DNA of 64,000 nt from Pseudomonadota bacterium. Its GTDB lineage: Bacteria > Desulfobacterota > Desulfovibrionia > Desulfovibrionales > Desulfomicrobiaceae. Positions within the stretch are counted from its first letter, which is position 1, and every line of letters begins with the position of its first letter. Positions 1-9,569 of this stretch are shown piece after piece. The notes beneath the pieces were generated by a model. The model was not told where the DNA came from. It made no database searches and saw only the letters and a list, made by a program, of their open reading frames with translations. The stretch covers positions 1 to 64,000 of the forward strand of contig JAHIQM010000001.1 in the NCBI GenBank assembly GCA_018902545.1, written 5' to 3'. The translations under genes were made by a program, and so were the position numbers.

Positions 1-1978
1 CCAGCGTGTCGCCCAGGGCGTGGTTGCCGTCGCCGCCGCCGGTCTGGGCCGTGGTCAGGGTCAGGTCCACATTCACCCACGTGGTGCTGGCGCTGTAGTC
101 AGCCAGGTCCGAATGCAGCCCGCCATCCAGATAATCCGCGCCGACTCCGCCAATGAGGGTGTCGTTGCCAGACCCGCCAATGAGGGTGTCGTCGCCGTCC
201 AGGCCGATAAGCAGATTGGCCTGGTTGTTGCCGGTGAGTACGTCGCCATGGGTCGTGTCGTTGGTGCCGGTCAGGTTCTCGATACCCGCCAGGGTGTCGC
301 CCAGGGCTTCGTTGTCAGCGCCCCCGCCGACCTGAGCCGTGGCCAGGGCCAGGTTCACCTGCACCCACGATGCGCCGCCGCTGTAGTCGGCCATGTCGGT
401 GCCCGTGCCGCCATCCATGGAATCGGCTCCGGCCCCGCCGATAAGGGTGTCGTTGCCTGCGCCACCCGACAGGGTGTCGTCGCCTGAGCCGCCGTCGAGG
501 AGGTTGTTGTTTGCGTCGCCCGTGAGGGTATCATTGAAGTTGGAGCCGAGAATATGCTCGATGCCGGTCAGGGAGTCACCCTCGGCATGCCCGTCGGTCT
601 GGATCGTCCTGGTCAGGTTCACGTTCACGGCCGATGAACTGGCGCTGTAGTCCACCGTGTCGCTCCCTTCGCCGCCTTCCAGGATGTCCGCCCCCGATCC
701 GCCGCGCAGGGTGTCATCGCCGCCGAAACCGTAGACATGAAATATTGTGTCTGCGCGGTCGAAATCCGCCGCGCCGGTCAGATCATCGGCGACGCTTGTG
801 CCCCAGACCTGCACGGTGGTGTTGTGGATGAGGAAGGTTGCCGGTCCGGTGCTGTCCTCGCCGTCGCTCACATTGAAGACGAACGAATCGCCCTCGATCA
901 CCAGGGTCTCGTCACCGGGCTGCGGGGTGTGAAATCTGAAAGAGACGCGGCCGTTGTCGATGTCCGCCTGAGTGAAGACCGGCTGCGAGAAGTCGGTGAT
1001 TTCCACACCATCCAGCAGCAGCACGCCGTTGGCCGGGGGCTGGGTGACGGAGTACAGGAGATCCGCCGCGTCATTGTCCACATCCGTGACCAGCAGCGTA
1101 CCTGCCAGGGACTGCGTGACGGCGTCATCCACGAGCAGCACATCGTTGACGGCGATGACAGGGGCGTCGTTGACCGGATTGACCGTCAATGCGGCATTGG
1201 CCGCGGATGACGATGTTCCGTCGCTAATCTGGTAACTGAGTGCGACATTGCCGTTCCAGTCCGCCGCCGGGGTGAAAGTCCAAGTGCCGTCGCCATTGTC
1301 CACCAAGACGCCGGAACCGTCCGTGATGCGAAGATCGGTCACTGAAAGCGGGGCGCCGGCGGGAGCATAGGCATTGGCCAAAAGCCGCGCCGCAGTGATG
1401 AGCATGGAGGTGTCTTCATCAATGTCACCAAGATCCACTGTGCCGAGCACCAGCAGCGACTCGTCATCCGACGATGTTCTGAACCAGGCCAGCCCTTCCC
1501 ACTCGATATCGTCTTCGATCTTGCGCCCGGCCAGGTCATCGCCGGGCATGGCACTGAACGATCCCGATTCCCGAAATTCGGTCATGCCGAAGTCGTCGCC
1601 CGTGGCGCGATCCAGAAAATCGGTGCTGCCGACGCTGGCCTGATGAACGCCCATCGCTTCGCGGGCCAGCGTGTCATCGCTCAAAGCCGCGCTCTCGGCT
1701 TCAACATCTATCACAGGCTGAGTCTTGAACGCTGAAGATTCAAGACTCATGACATCATTTGCCGAAGCCTGCGCGACCAACTGGGCAGTGAATTCACCAA
1801 CATCTTCCAACTGGACGACGACCGTACCCTGGTCCTCGGCCTTGACCTCGACCTGATCCGGCGCGGCGGCGACGACCAGCTGCTCATCCGGATTCAGCAC
1901 AACCACACCGCCATTGGAGGCTTCCACCACACGCGCGGTGCCGTCAGCCTGCCGAACTATCACTTGAGTCTCTGCCAT
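1..1978 (-). CDS. RTX/cadherin-type large surface protein, N-terminal part (runs off the left edge)
   Basis: An uninterrupted frame of about 659 codons starts at ATG 1976-1978 and is still open at base 1. The first ~120 residues (MAETQVIVRQADG...) are acidic and carry no signal peptide, as in type I secreted adhesins of the LapA/RTX class, where this end acts as a retention module. The middle (about residues 220-400) reads as cadherin/VCBS-like beta domains with repeated NGDGTWTFTP- and DVDNDAADL-type motifs. From about residue 440 there are glycine/aspartate calcium-binding nonapeptides of the form GGSGNDTLIGG, alternating with a repeated block containing DYSA and VNLTxTxAQTGG. The family is exported by an ABC/MFP/TolC type I system through a C-terminal signal that is not in the window. 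The retention-module role is inference; the RTX repeats are directly visible. No secretion genes are seen nearby. Confidence 0.85.
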   Translation of the reverse strand, partial: MAETQVIVRQADGTARVVEASNGGVVVLNPDEQLVVAAAPDQVEVKAEDQGTVVVQLEDVGEFTAQLVAQASANDVMSLESSAFKTQPVIDVEAESAALSDDTLAREAMGVHQASVGSTDFLDRATGDDFGMTEFRESGSFSAMPGDDLAGRKIEDDIEWEGLAWFRTSSDDESLLVLGTVDLGDIDEDTSMLITAARLLANAYAPAGAPLSVTDLRITDGSGVLVDNGDGTWTFTPAADWNGNVALSYQISDGTSSSAANAALTVNPVNDAPVIAVNDVLLVDDAVTQSLAGTLLVTDVDNDAADLLYSVTQPPANGVLLLDGVEITDFSQPVFTQADIDNGRVSFRFHTPQPGDETLVIEGDSFVFNVSDGEDSTGPATFLIHNTTVQVWGTSVADDLTGAADFDRADTIFHVYGFGGDDTLRGGSGADILEGGEGSDTVDYSASSSAVNVNLTRTIQTDGHAEGDSLTGIEHILGSNFNDTLTGDANNNLLDGGSGDDTLSGGAGNDTLIGGAGADSMDGGTGTDMADYSGGASWVQVNLALATAQVGGGADNEALGDTLAGIENLTGTNDTTHGDVLTGNNQANLLIGLDGDDTLIGGSGNDTLIGGVGADYLDGGLHSDLADYSASTTWVNVDLTLTTAQTGGGDGNHALGDTL

Positions 1979-2617
1979 AAGATTGCTCCTCGGTCGTTTA
2001 GTACGACTCTTTGAAAGCAACCTACGGCTTCTATATATTTGTTAACATAAGGATGCGTATGAAATTTACCCTAAACTTTATACGTAGTTTTACTTATGCA
2101 TGTCTAAATATAGCTAAATTTTATAGTAGTTAATGAGTATAAAGAGTTAAATTTAATAAACATAAGAACTACCACGAGTTTAACCAACCGATTCCACGAA
2201 AAAGCAACATCTTTCAACATACCGAAATTTATAATAAAATACAACAACACTCTCTTAAACTCTCAAAAACAAGTCAGATCTCCAAAGAACTCGTGCATGT
2301 TTCCACCCTACCCACTCACCTCATGGCCAAACCATGCCGTACATTGGATGACTACGCCTCAGGATTTTTCTCATCCGACGCTCTTCCACAAATACAAACG
2401 GGGGATGCCGCGTTTGGCCTCCGGACCAAACGTAGCATCCCCCTGAAACGCACCTGCGATGTCGATGCCTCAATATTCAGCGCGCGAACACGAACCCTAA
2501 TTCATCACGCACTCTTCATGGGTCCTGAAGTAGATCCCCAAATGCGCGTTCAAGCTTGAGAAGAAAATTGTGCCGAAAGCGGGCCCATGACGCTGGGCCG
2601 CTTTAAGGAATGGTTCA
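1979..2617. other. Intergenic region between RTX gene and sensor kinase
   Basis: No convincing gene is seen. Bases 2025-2290 are strongly AT-rich and probably hold the promoter of the leftward RTX gene. The short open frames between 2293 and 2694 lack ribosome-binding sites and family features. The only clear structure is the perfect hairpin at 2400-2443, listed separately. Confidence 0.5.
2400..2443 (-). terminator. Hairpin, possible terminator downstream of the first sensor kinase
   Basis: GGGGGATGC...GCATCCCCC arms enclose a second complementary pair (CGTTTGG/CCAAACG), giving a long near-perfect stem with a short loop. On the minus strand the stem is followed by GTTTGTATTTG, a weak T-rich tail. 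It lies about 175 bases past the stop of the gene ending at 2618, so it may end that transcript. The weak tail keeps confidence low. Confidence 0.4.
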
Positions 2618-5437
2618 TCAGGAGCTTTGAGCCGCCCACTTGACCAGAGCGGCAAAGAGCGCCCCCGTGTCCACGGGCTTGCCCAAGTGGTCATTCATGC
2701 CCGCCGCAAGGCAGCGTTCCCGACCGCCGGCCATGACGTTGGTGGTCAGGGCGATAACGGGCAAGACATGAAATCGCGGGTCGCGCCGGATGGTCCGCGT
2801 AGCCTCGTATCCATCCATCTCCGGCATATGCACGTCCATGAGCACAACATCCAGGGCCGGTCGGCTCGCATCCATCACACGGAGCACGGCTTCCACGCCG
2901 TTATTCGCGACCTCCACCAGCACCCCGGCCTGAGACAGGATCAGACAGATGAGTTCCTGGTTGATCCGGTTGTCCTCGGCCAGCAGCACGCGCAGGCCCC
3001 GCGCCCGCTCACGGTTGCGTTGCTCTTCGGCCGCTATGCCGCCGAGCTCGCGAGCAGAGGAGTCATCATGATAGATGACCCGTCGCAGCATGTCCTGCAC
3101 CGAAGAGGCCGTGAACGGCTTGGCCAGAAGGCCCTCGACTCCGAGCCGTCCCGGCTCGATGCTCTCCACTTCGGGCCGGGCCGGGCTGGTCATAAGCGCC
3201 ACCGGCACCCGGGCCAGGCGCTCCGACGAACGCAGGAGCGGGACGGCCTCGGGTCCGGTCATGTCCGGCAGGTCCCAATCAAGAAGGATCAGATCAAAGT
3301 CTTCCGCGGACGCCAGTCGCAGAGCCTCCGCCGCCGACCCGGCAAACGTGCCCTTCAGGCCCAGACACGCCACGACCTCCTCCATGGCCTCCCGGCTGGC
3401 GGGGTTGTCCTCCGCGACCAGCACCTTCAGGTCGGCCTGCTCCACAGCCGGTGCCGGCTCCGTGGCCAAGCCTTCCGGCTTGAAGACGGCCGTGAACTCG
3501 AAGGTCGAGCCTTGCCCGAGCTGGCTTCGCACCGTGATCTCCCCGCCCATGAGATGCACCAGCCTGCGGCTGATGTTCAGGCCGAGGCCCGTGCCGCCGT
3601 ACACGCGGGCTGTGGACGCGTCGGCCTGCACGTAGGATTCGAACAGGCGCGGCAAGACCGCCGCGTCGATGCCGATACCTGTGTCGCTCACCTGAAACCG
3701 CAGGGTGACCGCGTCTTCCGGCGACTGCCCGTCTTCGGCGCGGAGCACGGCCAGCCGAACGGTGCCGTTCCTGGTGAATTTGATGGCGTTGCCACCCAGG
3801 TTGACCAGAATCTGCTTGAGGCGCAGCGAGTCTCCGACCACGTCGCGCGGGAGGCCGGGCTGCACCGAGACCACCAGTTCATTGCCGTTCTCGAAGGCCC
3901 GTGGAACCAGGATGTCGGCCGAATCGCGCAGCACGGACTCCACCTCGAAGGGCTTGGTTTCCAATTCCACCTTGTCGGCCTCTATCTTCGCCAGATCCAG
4001 GATGTCGTTGATGATGCCCATCAAATGCTGCGCCGAAGTGCGGATTTTAAGCAGGTATTGCCGAAGCTGCCCCTCGGCCCCCATCTGCAGGGACAGATTC
4101 AGGAAGCCCAGAATAGCGGTCATAGGGGTACGGATCTCATGACTCATGCTGGCCAGGAACGTGCTCTTGGCCTGGGCCAGTGCCTCGGCCGACTGGCGCT
4201 GTAAGGCCATGGCCTGGACCGTGTAGGCCAAGAGCACGGCCATGCTGATCCCCTCGACCACGAATCCGCACCAAAGGATCATGGGATGGGCAAAAGCAAA
4301 GGCGCCATGCGCGGCCCGATTGTAGATGAAAACTGATGCGACCGCTCCTATCCATGCAACCAAAAAAATCATTGATACAAAACGGTCACGCTTCAAGCTG
4401 ACGATGCAGGCCAAGGCGCCAATCACCGATACAGGCATGGCCGCATTCATGGAGAAGTTCCCCTGCAGCTCCTCAGGAAGGAAAAAGGCACAGGCGGCCA
4501 CAGCAAAGATCAAGTAAATGCAGAAACGCAATATTGCATCAATTCTTCTGTTGTATTTTCTGAGTTCCAGAAAAGCCCTGATCACTGAGCCGAAGAACCC
4601 TTGTACCATCAAGCCGACCATCATAATCGCCGCCGGCATGTCCCTGATGCTGAAGAGATGCTGGTAGCTGGTGAGCGCCACGAAACCGGCGAAAGCGAGG
4701 TTGCCCAGAACCAGCCATCTGAACTTTCCATTTCCGGTGTACAGACATATGGCCAGATGGATGAGCACCATCGTGATAAAGAAGCCCACCAGCAGGCCCG
4801 TGCCGAGCACCTTGACGTCGTTGATCCAGATGGCGCGATCGATGGTCGTGATGTGCGGGCTCAGGACCAGCGCCCGGATGCCGGTGACCCGGAGGTAGCA
4901 GGTGGTCGGAGCCGTCAGGCCGGCGGGCAGGCGGAAGTGCCGCCGTTCCTGATCCCCAGAAACCGAGAGCAGGTGGCCGGCGCTGTAGGTCAGCCAGCCG
5001 CCGGGAGAATTCGAATCGGGCACGAAAAGCTGGATGGTGGCATACAAGTTCCACCCCGGATCAAGAATCCAATATCGAGACAGACCGCTCCCACCAGATG
5101 CCGCCGACTGTTCCTGGATGGTAAACCGAAACCACAGGGCCGACTGCCTGAAGCCGAAATTGAAGTGTCCGCCTTGCGGCGTTCCGAATTGCGGTGCCAT
5201 CCTTGCGGAAGCCACCTGCTCGATGGTCAGCGTCTTCTCCTTGTCTTCCAGATACTCCATGTAGGGCCGCAGGTCGTATTCGTCGCCCTGATCGCCCAGC
5301 AGGCACACTTCTGCGGCAAAAGCCGAAGAAATCCACACATGAAAGAGCATCATGCCCGCAAGCAAGGCGAAAACTGCCCGACACGTAACACAGCCCGCAC
5401 ATGCATGGCTCAGGCGGTCACTCATGACGCTTCCCAC
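2618..5437 (-). CDS. 7TMR-DISM hybrid sensor histidine kinase with two receiver domains (paralogue 1)
   Basis: A 939-residue membrane hybrid kinase. After a signal sequence there is a periplasmic 7TMR-DISM extracellular domain (about residues 43-190), seven membrane helices (about 195-410), a HisKA domain with the phospho-accepting His in MSHEIRTP (about residue 433), an ATPase domain with GTGLGLNISRRL, and two C-terminal receiver domains with acceptor Asp in LLDWDLPDMTG and LMDVHMPEMDG. This is the layout of phosphorelay kinases that pass phosphate to a separate Hpt protein, and one is encoded at 8679. The start is ambiguous: GTG 5437 (preceded by GGGGGAG) or ATG 5425. Both overlap the end of the upstream paralogue, whose stop lies in ATGAGTGA, so the two are probably translationally coupled. 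The ligand is unknown. Confidence 0.93.
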   Translation of the reverse strand: MGSVMSDRLSHACAGCVTCRAVFALLAGMMLFHVWISSAFAAEVCLLGDQGDEYDLRPYMEYLEDKEKTLTIEQVASARMAPQFGTPQGGHFNFGFRQSALWFRFTIQEQSAASGGSGLSRYWILDPGWNLYATIQLFVPDSNSPGGWLTYSAGHLLSVSGDQERRHFRLPAGLTAPTTCYLRVTGIRALVLSPHITTIDRAIWINDVKVLGTGLLVGFFITMVLIHLAICLYTGNGKFRWLVLGNLAFAGFVALTSYQHLFSIRDMPAAIMMVGLMVQGFFGSVIRAFLELRKYNRRIDAILRFCIYLIFAVAACAFFLPEELQGNFSMNAAMPVSVIGALACIVSLKRDRFVSMIFLVAWIGAVASVFIYNRAAHGAFAFAHPMILWCGFVVEGISMAVLLAYTVQAMALQRQSAEALAQAKSTFLASMSHEIRTPMTAILGFLNLSLQMGAEGQLRQYLLKIRTSAQHLMGIINDILDLAKIEADKVELETKPFEVESVLRDSADILVPRAFENGNELVVSVQPGLPRDVVGDSLRLKQILVNLGGNAIKFTRNGTVRLAVLRAEDGQSPEDAVTLRFQVSDTGIGIDAAVLPRLFESYVQADASTARVYGGTGLGLNISRRLVHLMGGEITVRSQLGQGSTFEFTAVFKPEGLATEPAPAVEQADLKVLVAEDNPASREAMEEVVACLGLKGTFAGSAAEALRLASAEDFDLILLDWDLPDMTGPEAVPLLRSSERLARVPVALMTSPARPEVESIEPGRLGVEGLLAKPFTASSVQDMLRRVIYHDDSSARELGGIAAEEQRNRERARGLRVLLAEDNRINQELICLILSQAGVLVEVANNGVEAVLRVMDASRPALDVVLMDVHMPEMDGYEATRTIRRDPRFHVLPVIALTTNVMAGGRERCLAAGMNDHLGKPVDTGALFAALVKWAAQSS

Positions 5438-8237
5438 TCTGCTCCCCCTGGGTCGAACGTCCCCATTTGACCAAAATTCTGAAAAGTTCCTCGGTGTCCA
5501 CCGGTTTGGTCAGGTGGTCATTCATGCCTGCTTCAAGACACCGTGCTCTGTCCTCAGCCGTGATGTCGGCGGTCATGGCGATGATAGGCAGACCGCTGAA
5601 ACGCTGGTCACCCCGGATGGCCCGCGTGGCCTCGAACCCACCCATCACCGGCATGTGCACGTCCATGAGCACCACGTCCGGGGCCGCCCCCCCATCCGTC
5701 ACCCGGCGCACGGCTTCGGCGCCGTTGTCCGCGATCTCCATCTCCACCCCGGCCTCGGTCAGGATCACGTTCATCAGTTCCTGGTTGAACAGGTTATCTT
5801 CGGCCAGCAGGACGCGCAAGCCCCGCGCCTGCTCCAGATTGCAAGGCGCGTCGGCAAGAATACCTTCATCCGCCATGGCTGCCAATTCCTCACTGTAGAC
5901 GACCTGCCGGAGCAGACCCTTCACCGACGAGACCGTGAACGGCTTGGCCAAAACGCCCTGGACACCTGATCCCTTCAGGCGCAAATTTTCCATTTCAGGC
6001 CGCGCCGGGCTTGTCATGAGCGCCACCGGCGTCCGGGCCGTACGTTCGGACGAGCGCAGAAGCACAACCGCATCGGGTCCAGTCATGTCCGGCAGGTCCC
6101 AATCAACAAGGATCAGATCAAAATCTTGCCTCTCTGCCAGCTGCGCAGCCTCCGCCGCCGACCCTGCAAACCTGTGCTGCAGGCCGAGACTGGTCGCTAC
6201 CTCTTCCATTGCCGCCCTACTGGCTGGATTGTCCTCGGCCACCAGCACGTTCAGGGAACCATGGTCCGCAGCCTTCGCTTCATCTTGGGACTCACCTTCC
6301 GAATCCGGACCGAACATGACCGTGAATTCGAAGATCGAACCCTCTCCAGGCCTGCTCCGCACCGTGATGTCCCCACCCATGATTTGCACCAGCCTTCGGC
6401 TGATGTTCAGGCCAAGGCCGGTGCCGCCGTACACACGGGCTGTTGACGTGTCGGCCTGCTCAAAGGATGTGAAAAGACGCGGCAGAGCCGAAGTGTCGAT
6501 GCCGATGCCCGTGTCGCTCACTTCAAAACGCAGGGTGACCGCGCCTTGCACCGGCGTCGCATCAGCAACCGCCTGCACTGCCAAACGAACCGTGCCGCCA
6601 TGGGTGAACTTCACGGCGTTGCTTCCCAGGTTGAGCAGAACCTGCTTGAGCCGCAGAGGATCTCCGGTGACGCGGCGGGGAAGCCCCGGCTGCACCGAGA
6701 CCACCAGCTCGTTGCCGTTTTCGAAGGCCATCGAAACCAGAAGGTCGGCGGTGTCCTGCAGCAGTGCCGCCACCTCGAAAGACGTGGCTTCCAGTTCGAC
6801 CTTGCCGGCCTCGATTTTGGCCAGATCCAGGATGTCGTTGATGATTCCCATCAAGTGGTTGGCCGCGGCGTTGATCTTCAGCAGGTATTGTCGCAGCTGC
6901 CCCTGCGCCCCCAGGTGCAGGGACAGATTCAAAAAACCCAGCACGGCGGTCATGGGGGTGCGGATCTCGTGACTCATGCCGGCCAGAAACGATGACCTAG
7001 TCTGGGCCATGGCCTCGGCGGCCTGGCGCTGGGCCGAAAGGGTCTCGATGTTGTAGGCCAGCAGAAGGCACATGCAGATGGCCTCCCCCATGAAGGCGAC
7101 CCACATGTACAAGGGATGCACGAAGGGAAGGCCGCCCTTCAAGGCCCAATTGTAGGTGAAGGCCACCAGTATCGTCGGGCCCCACGCGCACAAGAAAAGA
7201 ATCGCAGGGACGCGGTTGCGTTTCAGGTTGTCGAAACAGGCCCAGCAAACGACCAGGGTCAGGGGCATGACTGCGTATATGGAAAGTTTCGGATGCACGT
7301 GTTCGGGCAGGAAATTTCCGGCCACGGCCGCAGCCAGACACAGCCAGACGCAGGCCAAAAGAATCGCATTTATCTTTTTATTGTATTTCCAGATTTCAAA
7401 AAATGTCCTGACCGTCGTGGCGACAATCGCCTGCCCCACCATGCCGATCATCATGATAATCGTGGGAAGGTTTTTGACTGCGATGAGATGCTGATAGCTG
7501 GTGGTGGCGACGAAACTTAAGAAGATCAGATTGCTGAGTACGAACCACTTGTATTTGCTGTTGCCGGTATAGAGATAGATGCCCAGGTTGCCGAACATCA
7601 AGGTGCCGAAGAAGCCGAGCAGCATGGCCGTGCCCAGGGTTTTGAAGCCGTTGACGCGCAGGGTGCGGTCGAGGGTGGCGATGTGCGGACTGACCATCAC
7701 CGGCCGCGCTCCGGTGATCCGGATGTAGCAGGTGATGGGCTCGTGAAGGTTGGCCGGAAGCTTGAAATGCCGTTTTTCCGCCCCCCCCGGAACGGAAAGC
7801 AGACGGCCGGCGGAGTAGGTCTGCCACCCGCCCTCGGCTGCAGGTCTCGGCACGAAGAGCTGGATGGTGTCGTACAAATTCCAGCCTGGATCCAGAATCC
7901 ATATCGTGGGCAGCCCGCCGTCCTCGGGAGCTCCCTGCTTGCCGGTGATGGTGAACCGGAACCAGAGGGCCGAAGAGGTGAAGCCAAAATTGAAATGCCC
8001 TTTGGGAGGAGGGCCGAACCTGGAGGCCATGTCCGGTGACGCCGCCTGCTCTATGGCAAGAATCTTACCCTTGTCCTCCAGATACTCCATGAAGGGCCGC
8101 AGATCATACTCCTCCACGTCAGCACCAAGAACACACACCTCGGCTGCCCAAACCGGATTCAGACCGATGAAACACGAGGGAAGCAATACAAGGAAGGCCA
8201 ATATGGCTTGCGCCATGGAGAAACAGTATTGCTTCAA
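5418..8237 (-). CDS. 7TMR-DISM hybrid sensor histidine kinase with two receiver domains (paralogue 2, TTG start)
   Basis: A tandem paralogue of the kinase at 2618-5437 with the same domain order: signal peptide, 7TMR-DISM sensor, seven helices, HisKA with MSHEIRTP (His about residue 423), ATPase domain with GTGLGLNISRRL, and two receivers (LVDWDLPDMTG, LMDVHMPVMGG). The frame is open much further upstream, to 8540, but that extension is not protein-like and overlaps a repeat. I place the start at TTG 8235-8237: it has GGAGG seven bases upstream and begins MKQYCFSMAQAILAFL, a good signal peptide. With this start the protein is 939 residues, the same length as paralogue 1 read from its GTG. Strong similarity along the whole length indicates a tandem duplication with divergence, mainly in the sensor half. 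Confidence 0.93.
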   Translation of the reverse strand: MKQYCFSMAQAILAFLVLLPSCFIGLNPVWAAEVCVLGADVEEYDLRPFMEYLEDKGKILAIEQAASPDMASRFGPPPKGHFNFGFTSSALWFRFTITGKQGAPEDGGLPTIWILDPGWNLYDTIQLFVPRPAAEGGWQTYSAGRLLSVPGGAEKRHFKLPANLHEPITCYIRITGARPVMVSPHIATLDRTLRVNGFKTLGTAMLLGFFGTLMFGNLGIYLYTGNSKYKWFVLSNLIFLSFVATTSYQHLIAVKNLPTIIMMIGMVGQAIVATTVRTFFEIWKYNKKINAILLACVWLCLAAAVAGNFLPEHVHPKLSIYAVMPLTLVVCWACFDNLKRNRVPAILFLCAWGPTILVAFTYNWALKGGLPFVHPLYMWVAFMGEAICMCLLLAYNIETLSAQRQAAEAMAQTRSSFLAGMSHEIRTPMTAVLGFLNLSLHLGAQGQLRQYLLKINAAANHLMGIINDILDLAKIEAGKVELEATSFEVAALLQDTADLLVSMAFENGNELVVSVQPGLPRRVTGDPLRLKQVLLNLGSNAVKFTHGGTVRLAVQAVADATPVQGAVTLRFEVSDTGIGIDTSALPRLFTSFEQADTSTARVYGGTGLGLNISRRLVQIMGGDITVRSRPGEGSIFEFTVMFGPDSEGESQDEAKAADHGSLNVLVAEDNPASRAAMEEVATSLGLQHRFAGSAAEAAQLAERQDFDLILVDWDLPDMTGPDAVVLLRSSERTARTPVALMTSPARPEMENLRLKGSGVQGVLAKPFTVSSVKGLLRQVVYSEELAAMADEGILADAPCNLEQARGLRVLLAEDNLFNQELMNVILTEAGVEMEIADNGAEAVRRVTDGGAAPDVVLMDVHMPVMGGFEATRAIRGDQRFSGLPIIAMTADITAEDRARCLEAGMNDHLTKPVDTEELFRILVKWGRSTQGEQSGKRHE

Positions 8238-8678
8238 TTTGATTCCTCCGGGAATAACTGAATAAGCTGAGCTCAGACTATTCACCAAGATGTGCCTTTT
8301 CCGGTTGAAACACGAAATTCGCACCTGCTGGCCGCTGCTCTTTTTGCGAACTGGGCAATCTGCATGGAAATTCTTGCAGAATTTTCCTGCCCGCATGGAG
8401 GCATTGACGTATCCTGGCCTCACTGCAAAAAGTCGCGCCGCACCATTTAAAGTCATTCCCGCGAAGGCGAGCCATGTCAGGCTATGCGTGAAATCCATTT
8501 TTTTCAAATGGTTGAAAAAAGAATGGATCCCCTTCTTCAAGGGGATGACGACTTTTTGCAGTGATGTCTATTCTGGCCCGGCTTGATTGGATGGCAGCCA
8601 GACTCATCTGCATTTCACCTATGCATCAAAACATTTTTCCCGGACCCTGATTGAAGAATGCTTTTCAACACGCATTCT
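8238..8678. other. Intergenic region containing a TIR repeat
   Basis: About 440 bases without a supported gene. It holds the 143-bp terminal-inverted-repeat element at 8421-8563 and, next to the TTG start, the GGAGG site of the kinase gene. No other structure is recognised. Confidence 0.6.
8421..8563. repeat. Short TIR element, family 1 (143 bp)
   Basis: Bounded by perfect 15-bp inverted repeats CACTGCAAAAAGTCG and CGACTTTTTGCAGTG. Internally it has further hairpin segments (CATTCCCGCGAAGGCG; GGATCCCCTTCTTCAAGGGGATGAC). The same ends and internal layout recur at 26345-26486 and, decayed, at 42680-42799. It has no coding capacity, so it is probably a MITE-like or palindromic intergenic element. 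Confidence 0.8.
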
Positions 8679-9035
8679 TCACGAATTGGATTTTTCAAGA
8701 TCGGCAACAGCAATCTTGAGTTGATCGTAGAGATCATAAAAAGACGGCAATTCTTTTTTGATTGATTCCAAATCTCCGCTTCGCGCAAAACTTTCCAGAA
8801 CTATGGTTTTTTCATACAAATTTTTTGCGGATAGATTTCCAAATCCCCCCTTGATTGAATGGAAAAAAATAAAAATCTCCTCAGATTTACCTGAACTCAC
8901 GATCTGCGCAGTCTTTTCTTCAATATTGGAATTTATTTCAACAAACCGTTTCAGCAATTTGGAAAACATTGCCATATTACCGTTGAATCTGCGCAAAGCT
9001 TCTTCAACATCAAGTGTTTGTGATTGACTCATCAT
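8679..9035 (-). CDS. Stand-alone Hpt (histidine phosphotransfer) protein
   Basis: A small helical protein of about 118 residues with the Hpt signature FHSIKGGFGNL, in which the His is the phosphate acceptor. Stand-alone Hpt proteins carry phosphate between hybrid-kinase receivers and output regulators, so a relay with the two kinases at 2618-8237 is a reasonable inference. I chose ATG 9033-9035 because GGAGG lies five bases upstream; the next codon is also ATG (9032), while the frame's earliest ATG (9047) has no such site. The gene is more AT-rich than the kinases, and its upstream region (9050-9300) is very AT-rich. No output regulator is encoded next to it. Confidence 0.85.
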   Translation of the reverse strand: MMSQSQTLDVEEALRRFNGNMAMFSKLLKRFVEINSNIEEKTAQIVSSGKSEEIFIFFHSIKGGFGNLSAKNLYEKTIVLESFARSGDLESIKKELPSFYDLYDQLKIAVADLEKSNS

Positions 9036-9349
9036 TCGAACCTCCATGAAATAATCTTAGAAAAATAATGAATTTACATAAAAATATTTAATTTTAATCG
9101 CTTTTATTTATAATAAAAATTTTAAAATCTATCAAAAAATCTTAAAAAGAATTGAACAAAAGATGACAACATATTCTTAAGTGGAACGCTATGCATATAG
9201 TCATCAATATTTATAAATCAAACGTATAATATATGTATCATTCATAACAAACAGAGACAAAAATAGCAATTAGTCAAACTTGAATCGACACAAAATTATT
9301 TTGGGAATCTAGAGAGACCAGGGGCTGACCGACATGTCGCAATGTGGCA
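9036..9349. other. AT-rich intergenic region
   Basis: Strongly AT-rich from about 9050 to 9310, with no supported gene or recognisable RNA. It probably contains the promoter of the leftward Hpt gene. Confidence 0.4.
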
Positions 9350-9565
9350 TCATTTCTCTTTGGTCCAATGAACCAGGACTTTGAACATTGGCAGGGGCGT
9401 CAATGGGTTTGTCAGATAGTCGTTCATGCCCGCCTCCAGGCATTTCTCCCGGTCGCCTTTCATTGCGTTGGCGGTCATGGCAATAATGGACAGAGCGCTC
9501 CAAAGCCGGTTGTCACGGATACGCCGAGGGAATCGGGCTGAACTCTTGTCTCCCGGGCGACATCC
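9350..9565 (-). pseudogene. Decayed C-terminal receiver fragment of a third hybrid kinase
   Basis: On the minus strand, in a frame ending at TGA 9350-9352, the sequence reads [20 protein letters not shown], then [14 protein letters not shown] and [11 protein letters not shown]. This matches the last ~60 residues of the two nearby kinases ([20 protein letters not shown]). Upstream the match breaks: MDV (as in LMDVHMP) is present in another frame next to ETR, so the D-to-ATR segment is deleted and frameshifted. The expected Lys of the KP pair is Asn. There is no start and no kinase domain. The neighbouring glycosyltransferase stop (9570-9572) abuts it. It looks like the tail of a third tandem kinase lost by deletion. 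Confidence 0.75.
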
Positions 9566-9569
9566 ATCA

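Noticed and set aside
2627-4204. A 525-codon rightward frame opposite the first hybrid kinase
   Set aside because: Shadow of receiver and kinase domains; no independent start signal.
8238-8540. N-terminal extension of the second hybrid kinase
   Set aside because: It crosses the TIR repeat and is not protein-like; the TTG at 8237 has a good ribosome-binding site and yields a signal peptide and the same length as the paralogue.
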